Assembly: GCF_001433995.1 (NCBI RefSeq)
Contig: NZ_AZCX01000001.1
Span: forward strand, 248,001 to 312,000
From: Secundilactobacillus kimchicus JCM 15530
GTDB taxonomy: Bacteria; Bacillota; Bacilli; Lactobacillales; Lactobacillaceae
Reading direction: 5' to 3'
Length of the DNA: 64,000 nucleotides
A model generated the notes under the pieces. The model worked only from the letters and a program-made list of their open reading frames with translations. It was not told the origin of the DNA and searched no databases. A program made the position numbers and the translations under genes. Below are positions 57,298-64,000 of this stretch, piece by piece (within the stretch, counting starts at the first letter, position 1; every line of letters begins with the position of its first letter).

Positions 57298-57498
57298 GTG
57301 AAATTATTAGAAGCAAACTTAGTCGTTATCTTCTGGTCCGTCATTTTTGGTGAGGTCATTGGCTACATCGGCGGGGCCCTGGAATTAATGTCTTATAATC
57401 GCTTGCAAATTGGTGTCGTAGCAGCCATCGTTGGCTTAATCTTCGTTAACGGGGTTCACCTACTAAGCCGATCAGACGCGTCAAAAAGTCAAAATTAA
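57298..57498 (+). CDS. YjzD-like small membrane protein (DUF2929)
   Basis: 66 residues with two hydrophobic helices (VVIFWSVIFGEVIGYIGGAL and GVVAAIVGLIFVNGVHLL). It resembles the YjzD/DUF2929 family of Firmicutes, function unknown. I chose GTG 57298 with GAGAGGTG upstream; an in-frame GTG three codons earlier overlaps that site. It is divergent from dnaE and convergent with clpB. Confidence 0.8.
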   Translation: MKLLEANLVVIFWSVIFGEVIGYIGGALELMSYNRLQIGVVAAIVGLIFVNGVHLLSRSDASKSQN

Positions 57499-57501
57499 AT
57501 C

Positions 57502-57534
57502 AAAAAAAGCTGTGGCTAAGCCGCAGCTTTTTTT
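57502..57534. terminator. Bidirectional terminator between yjzD and clpB
   Basis: AAAAAAAGCTGTGGC and GCCGCAGCTTTTTTT form a stem with one G-U pair and a TAA-type loop. It serves both convergent genes. Confidence 0.85.
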
Positions 57535-57548
57535 GTATGGTGCAAAGG

Positions 57549-60146
57549 TTAACTAACAACGTCAAACGTTAAGCCGTCCTGAGTTTCATTGATATCAATG
57601 TTAACCGTGCTATGAGCCGTTGCCCGGCCGCCAATAATCAGTTTAGCGAGTGGCGTCTCTACTTCATTAACCACCGTCCGTTGGAGTGGTCGGGCGCCAA
57701 ACGCAGGTAAATAGCCCCGCCGAGCCAACCACTGAGCCGCTGCCGCGGTAATCTGCAACCCAATTTCTTGTTCGGCAACTCGGTTGGCTAAACCGTCAAT
57801 TAACTTTTGAACAATCTGAGTGACATCCGTCATCGTCAGGGGCTTAAACATAATCGTATCATCGATCCGGTTTAAAAACTCTGGCTTAAACGCTTGTTGA
57901 AGGAGACTAGCCACCTGAGTTTTCGCTTCAGGTGAAATGACGCCCTTATCATCCGTTCCTTCCAAAAGCCGATCAGACCCAAGGTTAGAAGTCATAATCA
58001 ACAAGGTGTTTTTGAAGTTCACGGTCCGACCTTGACCATCCGTTAAGCGACCGTCATCTAGGACTTGCAGCAAGACGTTAAAAACGTCTGGGTGGGCTTT
58101 TTCAACTTCATCAAACAGGATAATGGCGTACGGATGGCGCCGGACCGCTTCGGTCAACTGGCCCCCCTGCTCATAGCCCACGTATCCCGGTGCAGCCCCG
58201 ACGAGACGGGATACCGATTCCTTTTCCATATATTCGCTCATATCAATGCGAACCATCTGGTCTTCTGAATCAAATAACGCCTCTGCTAATGCCTTAGCGA
58301 GTTCCGTTTTTCCAACGCCCGTCGGACCAAGGAACAAGAAACTCCCCAACGGTTTGCTTGGATCCTGCAAACCGGCGCGCGACCGGAGCACAGCGTCTGA
58401 AACCGCCGTCACTGCTTCATCCTGACCAATAACTCGGCGATGCAGGTTATCCGCTAGATGGAGAAGTTTTTCTCGCTCGCTGGCAACCAGCTTAGTCACG
58501 GGAATTCCGGTCATTTTCGCAACAACAACCGCAATTTCTTTTTGAGTCACCGATTCTTCGACTAACCAGTCCCCATCTTGATCACGTTGTTCCATAGCGG
58601 CCAGCTCTTGCTGCAACTGTGGGATGGTCCCGTGTTGTAAAATAGCCGCCTGGTTTAAATCGTAATTCTTTTCGGCCGTTTCTAAGTCCCGGTTAGCCTT
58701 ATCGAGTTCGGCCTTTTTTTGGCCAAGCGCAGCCAATGACTGCTTTTCGGCATCCCAGCGCGCGTTCAGGTTACCGACCCGCTCCTTAATGTCGGCTAGT
58801 TGCTTTTGAACTGCAGCTAACCGTTCTTTAGAGCTGACGTCGGTTTCTTGCTTCAATGCGGCCTCTTCCACTTCTAAGCGCATCATTTGACGCCGGGCAG
58901 TATCCAACTCGGTTGGCGCCGAGTTCATCGCCACTCGAATTGCTGCTGAGGCTTCATCAATCAAATCAATGGCCTTATCGGGCAAGTATCGGTCAGTTAT
59001 ATAGCGGTCCGATAGTTTAGCCGCAGCCACTAACGCATTATCATGAATTCGGACGCCGTGGTGGATTTCGAAACGTTCCCGGAGTCCCCGTAAAATGGTA
59101 ATCGTATCGGCCACTGTAGGTTCGGCAACTTGCACCTTTTGGAACCGCCGTTCAAGCGCCCGGTCTTTCTCCATGTATTCGCGGTATTCATCAATCGTGG
59201 TGGCCCCAATCAGATGCAGCTCGCCACGGGCTAACATGGGTTTTAACAGGTTTCCAGCGTCCATGCTGCCTTCCGTTTTACCAGCCCCAACAATGTTGTG
59301 AATTTCGTCGATGAACATGATAATCTGCCCGTCGCTTTTTTTCACTTCGTTTAAGACGGCTTTTAATCGCTCTTCAAATTCTCCACGGTACTTGGCCCCC
59401 GCAATCAGGGCCCCCATATCTAATGAAAACAGGGTCTTATCCTTTAAGTTTTCAGGAACGTCGCCCTTTACAATCCGTTGGGCTAGTCCCTCCACAATGG
59501 CCGTTTTACCCACCCCCGGTTCCCCAATTAAAACCGGGTTATTCTTCGTCTTTCGCGATAGGATTCGAATCACGTCTAGAATCTCATCGTCGCGGCCAAT
59601 GATTGGGTCCCGCTCACCAGTCCGCATCGCTTGGACTAAATCAATCCCGTATTTTTCTAGCGCTTGGTATTGATCTTCTTGGTTCTTAGAGGTCACCCGC
59701 GCGCCGCTGCGAATAGTTTGAACCTTATTTTTTACCTGTTGCTCGGTAAGTCCTTGCGCCTTTAAAAAGTCGGTCAAGCGGTTGCCTGAGAGTTGCATCA
59801 GAGCAATCACCAGCGTATCGGTGGCAATATAGTCGTCATTAAAATCCTTCTTGACGATTTCGGCTTTTTGGAGCAATTGGTACAAGTCGGGAGAAATATT
59901 TTGACCGTAAGTCACTGAATCTCCAGCGACACTTGAAACAGCCTCTAATTCGGCGTCTAACTCCCGGTTTAGCTGGGTCATCTCCACGCCTAGTTCACTC
60001 AACAACTGGCGACCAAGTTGGCCAGGTTGAACGAGGTATTTAAATAAATGCGCCACCCCGATTGCTTGGTGCTTTCGGGTCACTGCAATTTGTTGGGCTT
60101 CGGCGATCGCATCCGCCACAGCCTGGGTCAATCCATCAGGGTTCAT
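57549..60146 (-). CDS. clpB: ClpB disaggregase
   Basis: 865 residues. The N domain is followed by two AAA+ modules: Walker [16 protein letters not shown] (about residue 203) and [15 protein letters not shown] (about residue 600), with DEIHNI and [12 protein letters not shown]. The long coiled-coil middle domain (about residues 400-530) marks ClpB and not ClpC. It rescues aggregated protein with DnaK. ATG 60146 is preferred because AAAGGACG precedes it and the upstream ATG 60182 lies at the predicted transcription start. CtsR boxes lie directly upstream. Confidence 0.97.
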   Translation of the reverse strand: MNPDGLTQAVADAIAEAQQIAVTRKHQAIGVAHLFKYLVQPGQLGRQLLSELGVEMTQLNRELDAELEAVSSVAGDSVTYGQNISPDLYQLLQKAEIVKKDFNDDYIATDTLVIALMQLSGNRLTDFLKAQGLTEQQVKNKVQTIRSGARVTSKNQEDQYQALEKYGIDLVQAMRTGERDPIIGRDDEILDVIRILSRKTKNNPVLIGEPGVGKTAIVEGLAQRIVKGDVPENLKDKTLFSLDMGALIAGAKYRGEFEERLKAVLNEVKKSDGQIIMFIDEIHNIVGAGKTEGSMDAGNLLKPMLARGELHLIGATTIDEYREYMEKDRALERRFQKVQVAEPTVADTITILRGLRERFEIHHGVRIHDNALVAAAKLSDRYITDRYLPDKAIDLIDEASAAIRVAMNSAPTELDTARRQMMRLEVEEAALKQETDVSSKERLAAVQKQLADIKERVGNLNARWDAEKQSLAALGQKKAELDKANRDLETAEKNYDLNQAAILQHGTIPQLQQELAAMEQRDQDGDWLVEESVTQKEIAVVVAKMTGIPVTKLVASEREKLLHLADNLHRRVIGQDEAVTAVSDAVLRSRAGLQDPSKPLGSFLFLGPTGVGKTELAKALAEALFDSEDQMVRIDMSEYMEKESVSRLVGAAPGYVGYEQGGQLTEAVRRHPYAIILFDEVEKAHPDVFNVLLQVLDDGRLTDGQGRTVNFKNTLLIMTSNLGSDRLLEGTDDKGVISPEAKTQVASLLQQAFKPEFLNRIDDTIMFKPLTMTDVTQIVQKLIDGLANRVAEQEIGLQITAAAAQWLARRGYLPAFGARPLQRTVVNEVETPLAKLIIGGRATAHSTVNIDINETQDGLTFDVVS

Positions 60147-60182
60147 GAATTCATCGTCCTTTTCTTCTTGATTATGACCCAT

Positions 60183-60191
60183 ATCTTAACA
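60183..60191 (-). promoter_or_regulatory. Extended -10 of clpB
   Basis: Minus strand TGTTAAGAT (TGnTAAGAT). The CtsR boxes cover the corresponding -35 region. Confidence 0.5.
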
Positions 60192-60195
60192 CAGG

Positions 60196-60233
60196 TTTGA
60201 CCAAAACGGACCATAATTTGACCAATTTTGACC
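60196..60233 (-). promoter_or_regulatory. Double CtsR operator of clpB
   Basis: On the minus strand four heptads lie in one orientation: GGTCAAA-ATT-GGTCAAA is a perfect CtsR box (60217-60233), followed by GGTCCGT-TTT-GGTCAAA, an imperfect second box (60196-60212). CtsR represses class III heat-shock genes. Confidence 0.9.
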
Positions 60234-60276
60234 TTTATTTTTTTACCGCACTATTCCCACCTTTTTGGCCAGCAAA

Positions 60277-60301
60277 AAACCGCTGATTATCTCAGCGGTT
60301 T
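60277..60301 (-). terminator. Terminator of pepT
   Basis: Minus strand AAACCGCTGA / TCAGCGGTTT stem with a five-base loop, and a T run. Confidence 0.8.
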
Positions 60302-60306
60302 AAACG

Positions 60307-61545
60307 TTACGATTGGGCCAGTGTGAGTTCAATAATTTTTAAAATAACATCAGTCGCTTTCGCCATCGTTTCCGTTGAGACGTACTCGTAACGACCATGC
60401 ATGTTTTCACCGCCCGCAAACAGGTTAGGCGTGGGCAACCCTAAAAATGAAATTTTTGACCCATCGGTTCCGCCACGAACTGGGGCAATATCTGGTTTAA
60501 TATCGAGTGCTTCCATTGCTTCTTTAGCAAGGGTCACCACCCCCATGTCCCGTTCAATCACTTCACGCATGTTATAGTATTGGTCCTTCAGCTTAAGCGT
60601 GACCGTCCCAGCACCATACGTGGTATTAAGTTGTTGTACGATAGTTTGCATCAGTTGTTTCTTTGCCTCAAACTTCTGGCGATCATGATCCCTAATAATA
60701 TAACCCATTGAGGCCGCATCCACGGTTCCCGTTAGCTGATACAGGTGGAAAAAGCCTTCCCGACCGGCCGTTTTTTCTGGCCGATCATGGGCTGGCAATT
60801 CATTATGAAAATCAATCGCCACCTGCAGGGCATTCACCATGACGTCCTTAGCATCGCCAGGGTGAACATTCGTTCCCTTCACCTGAAGTTGCGCGTCTGC
60901 TGCGTTAAACGTTTCATATTCCAATTGTCCCAACGGTCCACCATCAACTGTATAGGCAAATGCAGCGCCAAAGTCGGCCACATCAAAGTGATCGGCTCCG
61001 GTCCCAATTTCTTCATCGGGCCCAAGTCCAATCTGAACCGTCCCGTGCTTAATCTCCGGATGCTCAATTAAGTAGGCCATAGCGGTCACAATTTCGGCCA
61101 CGCCCGCCTTATCATCGGCGCCTAATAAGGTGGTCCCATCAGTGGTAATTAACGTTTGACCCGCGTATTTTTTCAAACTTGGAAAGACGGCTGGATCCAG
61201 TAGGTACGTCCCTTCTTTATCGAGTTTGATTACTGACTGACCATCGTAATTCGGCACAATCTGTGGTTTCACGTTTTCGGCGTTAAAATCAGCCGTATCA
61301 ATGTGGGCGATAAACCCCACCGCTGGTGCCTCAGTTTCAACATTGGCGGGAAGCGTCGCCATCACGTACCCGGTTTGAGCATTAATATGAACATGACTCA
61401 AGCCAATTGTGGTTAACTCGTCGGCCAGTTGCTTGGCAAACTCAACCTGACTCTGGGTGGATGGCACCGTTGTGCTGGTCTCATCGGAGCGAGTTTCAAC
61501 TTTAACATACTTTAAAAATCGAGGAATCAACGTTTCATAAGTCAT
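60307..61545 (-). CDS. pepT: Peptidase T (tripeptidase, M20 family)
   Basis: 412 residues. Zinc and catalytic motifs: [18 protein letters not shown]-type segment (shown in part), [25 protein letters not shown] and the C-terminal [14 protein letters not shown]. It removes N-terminal residues from tripeptides, feeding amino acids to peptide-dependent lactobacilli. I chose ATG 61545, three codons after an in-frame GTG, because AAAGG lies at a proper distance. It is 21 bases after the Nif3 gene. Confidence 0.97.
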   Translation of the reverse strand: MTYETLIPRFLKYVKVETRSDETSTTVPSTQSQVEFAKQLADELTTIGLSHVHINAQTGYVMATLPANVETEAPAVGFIAHIDTADFNAENVKPQIVPNYDGQSVIKLDKEGTYLLDPAVFPSLKKYAGQTLITTDGTTLLGADDKAGVAEIVTAMAYLIEHPEIKHGTVQIGLGPDEEIGTGADHFDVADFGAAFAYTVDGGPLGQLEYETFNAADAQLQVKGTNVHPGDAKDVMVNALQVAIDFHNELPAHDRPEKTAGREGFFHLYQLTGTVDAASMGYIIRDHDRQKFEAKKQLMQTIVQQLNTTYGAGTVTLKLKDQYYNMREVIERDMGVVTLAKEAMEALDIKPDIAPVRGGTDGSKISFLGLPTPNLFAGGENMHGRYEYVSTETMAKATDVILKIIELTLAQS

Positions 61546-61566
61546 TGCATTCACTACCTTTCAGGG

Positions 61567-62679
61567 TTAGACAAACGTAAAAGGATCCGTGTTCAACTTG
61601 GAAGCCACAATTTCGATTGGCCACTTATGATCCAACTGCCAGTCTTCAAACAATTCGGTCAACTTCGGTTTACAAATCTGTTCAATATGGTGACCGGGAT
61701 CTACCACGGTCAAGCCGCTAGCCAACATGTCGTGACCTGTGTGATAATACACGTCACCCGTGACGTAGGCATCCGCGCCGGCAGCGATGGCGTCTGGATA
61801 AAACCGTCCACCGTCACCACCTAAAACAGCCACCCGGTGAATCATTTTTAACGGGTCCGCCGCCACAAGTCGCAGACCCGCCACGCCAAAGATGGCCTTA
61901 CAGTACTCAGCAAAATCGCGGGCCGTCATTGGCGTAGCCAAATCACCCACCCGTCCCATATAAAACGTTTTGGCGGCGTCTCTAAGGGGAATCAACTGCA
62001 ACGATGGATGGCCGCCAGGAAAGACGTCGTTAACTGCTTGAACGGTGGCGTCGACGTGACTGTCACTGACGCGAGCTTGAATGGCCACTTCATCGGTTTG
62101 CGTCCGTTCGCCCACCGGACCCAATTCAGGATCAGCCCCGCTTAACGGGGTAAACCAACTGGTCCCATTCCATTCGTAGCTCGTCCCTTTATAACGGTCA
62201 ATGTTACCAGCACCGCTACCCACCATTGCAAGCCGGACCGCGTCCGCGTACACCGGTGACACGTGAACTGTCAACAAATATTCGGCTTCCGTTTTTTCGG
62301 GCACTAACCCCACCGGATTCACCAGCTGAAGTGCCTCAGCAAGCCAGTCATTCATACCACCATCTGCATTATCTAAGTTGGTATGCGCGGCATAAACGGT
62401 GATGTGATTTTCGATAATTTTGGCATACATGGCATTCTGTGGGACTGATAGATCCATGTTTTTAACTGGTCGAAACATGGCCGGGTGATGGGCAAAAATG
62501 AGGTCAGCTCCGACGGCAATAGCCTCATCCACCACTTCCGGACGAACATCTAATGTGACTAACACTTTACTAACTTCCGCGTCTAAGGACCCCAATTGCA
62601 GTCCGACTGGATCGCCAGCCATTGCCAGCCGCTGGGGGGCGAATTGCTCAAATTGGGTCGTTAATTCTCGAACTTTCAT
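61567..62679 (-). CDS. Nif3-like dinuclear metal centre protein (DUF34, YqfO type)
   Basis: 370 residues, with the Firmicute insertion domain in the middle. Metal ligands appear in FAHHPAMFRP and AAHTNLDNADGG, and in the C-terminal VDPGHHIEQICKP. The family has a proposed GTP cyclohydrolase-like or metal-handling role, but the true function is unclear. GGAGG lies before ATG 62679, which overlaps the trmK stop by four bases. trmK-nif3 pairing is near universal in Bacilli. Confidence 0.92.
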   Translation of the reverse strand: MKVRELTTQFEQFAPQRLAMAGDPVGLQLGSLDAEVSKVLVTLDVRPEVVDEAIAVGADLIFAHHPAMFRPVKNMDLSVPQNAMYAKIIENHITVYAAHTNLDNADGGMNDWLAEALQLVNPVGLVPEKTEAEYLLTVHVSPVYADAVRLAMVGSGAGNIDRYKGTSYEWNGTSWFTPLSGADPELGPVGERTQTDEVAIQARVSDSHVDATVQAVNDVFPGGHPSLQLIPLRDAAKTFYMGRVGDLATPMTARDFAEYCKAIFGVAGLRLVAADPLKMIHRVAVLGGDGGRFYPDAIAAGADAYVTGDVYYHTGHDMLASGLTVVDPGHHIEQICKPKLTELFEDWQLDHKWPIEIVASKLNTDPFTFV

Positions 62680-63371
62680 TTGATGACCTCCAAGATGTGC
62701 CTTAATCGTTGTTCAAATTTCTGAATCTTTGCCACTGGTGCGGGTTGTGCTTGCCGCATTGTTTCAATAACCGTCTGAAGGCGACCCGCTTCACGTTGCC
62801 ATTTTTTAACAAAGACTGGTGACTTATCCCGAATTAAGAACGGACCAAATAACAGTTCTTGTTCTGAATAAGTAACTGGTTCAACCACTGGGTCCCCAAC
62901 GATAATTTCGTAAATGTGGCCGTCTTCTTCTAAAATCTGCTCCGTCGTAATCTGATAATCATGCGCCTGTAACCATCGGCGAACATTATCTTCGCCGACG
63001 TTGGGCTGCAAAATTAGGCGCTCGTGGTGCGACAGTCGTTCAAAACCCGTCGTTAAAATAGTCGTAATCAAGGTGCCGCCCATGCCAGCGATGACAACTG
63101 TATCAATCTGATCAGTTGGCATCACTGCCAATAAGCCGTCCGCCAATCGGGAAGCAACTAAGGTCGAGACACCCGCCCTTTGAATTTCTTGCGACGCATT
63201 GTCGTGCGGCCCCTTTGCAACCTCGCCCGCAATCGCAAAGTCAATGTGGTGCTCGTTAGCCAGGTAAACGGGGAGGTACGCGTGATCCGACCCAATATCA
63301 GCCAATCTGGCATGGTCAGGGACGAACTGGGCAACCGTTTGAAGTCGATTTGATAGGTGGGTACCGTTCAT
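62676..63371 (-). CDS. trmK: tRNA (adenine-22-N1) methyltransferase TrmK
   Basis: 231 residues, class I SAM methyltransferase. Motif I is ADIGSDHAYLPVYL (about residues 24-37), with VIAGMGGTLI further on and QPNVGEDNVRRWL in the second half. It methylates A22 of tRNA-Ser and tRNA-Tyr in Bacillus. AAGGAGCG precedes ATG 63371. It lies between rpoD and nif3, the standard order. Confidence 0.95.
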   Translation of the reverse strand: MNGTHLSNRLQTVAQFVPDHARLADIGSDHAYLPVYLANEHHIDFAIAGEVAKGPHDNASQEIQRAGVSTLVASRLADGLLAVMPTDQIDTVVIAGMGGTLITTILTTGFERLSHHERLILQPNVGEDNVRRWLQAHDYQITTEQILEEDGHIYEIIVGDPVVEPVTYSEQELLFGPFLIRDKSPVFVKKWQREAGRLQTVIETMRQAQPAPVAKIQKFEQRLRHILEVIK

Positions 63372-63458
63372 TTAAGTGACGCTCCTTTATTTTTCATCTT
63401 CTATCTAGTATAAGCTACTCCTCAAGACTTCGCCTAGTCCTTTCCGGAAAAAACAAAC

Positions 63459-63496
63459 AAAAAAACCCGACCAGCCAATGGCCAGTCGGGTTTTGA
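63459..63496 (-). terminator. Terminator of rpoD
   Basis: Minus-strand stem starting AAAACCCGAC / GTCGGGTTTT with inner pairs and a TTTTTTT tail. Confidence 0.75.
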
Positions 63497-63519
63497 AATA
63501 CGGTTTAATATCAGAAGGA

Positions 63520-64000
<481 letters not shown>

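Noticed and set aside
60146-60182. ClpB start at ATG 60182.
   Set aside because: It lies at the predicted transcription start, and ATG 60146 has an RBS and matches the usual N-terminus.
60183-60240. CIRCE (HrcA) element at clpB.
   Set aside because: The repeats are direct GGTCAAA heptads, not the TTAGCACTC inverted repeat, so CtsR fits and HrcA does not.

Overview
This window is ordinary chromosomal DNA of a low-to-moderate GC Firmicute, almost certainly a member of the Lactobacillaceae. The gene orders rpoD-trmK-nif3-pepT-clpB-dnaE-pyk, cvfB-xerD-ribT-scpA-scpB-rluB-ribU, lysM-cmk-rpsA-der-hup, cca-ABC-F-thyA-dfrA and rbgA-rnhB-dprA-topA-xerC-hslV-hslU are all typical of lactobacilli. dnaE is followed directly by pyk with no pfkA between them. 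From family knowledge this suggests an obligately heterofermentative lineage that uses the phosphoketolase pathway. The species cannot be fixed from sequence alone. I see no rRNA, tRNA, insertion sequence, prophage or CRISPR array.

Layout. Bases 1-4075 (+ strand) hold the 3' end of pyrR and two carbamoyl-phosphate-synthase-like genes, closed by a 19-bp perfect inverted-repeat terminator. The opposite strand then carries fbpA (rqcH). A marR gene and a degV gene follow on the + strand. Bases 7417-7884 are the only gene-free stretch above 300 bases. From about 7.9 kb to the end almost everything is on the minus strand: a small membrane protein, msrB-msrA, ppaC, a lysR gene, parE-parC, galM-like, xerC-hslV-hslU, topA, rbgA-rnhB-dprA, yozE-ypmS-ypmR-degV, ABC-F-thyA-dfrA with cca, a TPR protein, hup, der, rpsA, cmk, a LysM protein, ypbB-recQ, ribU under an FMN riboswitch, scpAB-rluB, xerD, cvfB, a large YhgE/Pip membrane protein, pyk, dnaE, clpB under CtsR boxes, pepT, nif3, trmK and the 3' part of rpoD. 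Plus-strand exceptions are plsY, hlyIII, yitT and yjzD.

Most genes are housekeeping: DNA topology and repair (parCE, topA, dprA, rnhB, recQ, xerC/D, scpAB), translation and ribosome assembly (rpsA, der, rbgA, rluB, cca, fbpA, trmK), proteolysis (hslVU, clpB, pepT), nucleotide metabolism (thyA, dfrA, cmk) and stress repair (msrAB).

The most unusual part is the pyrR-carA-carB cassette. The CarA-like protein has lost the catalytic Cys and one catalytic His of the glutaminase. The CarB-like protein has lost the glycine-rich loop and metal ligands of the first ATP-grasp site, about 95 residues of the second, and the whole C-terminal allosteric domain. Both reading frames are nonetheless long, clean and translationally linked. 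They look like maintained pseudoenzymes rather than decaying genes. A second clear pattern is a set of six 42-residue repeats, in two blocks of three, in the YhgE-like protein.
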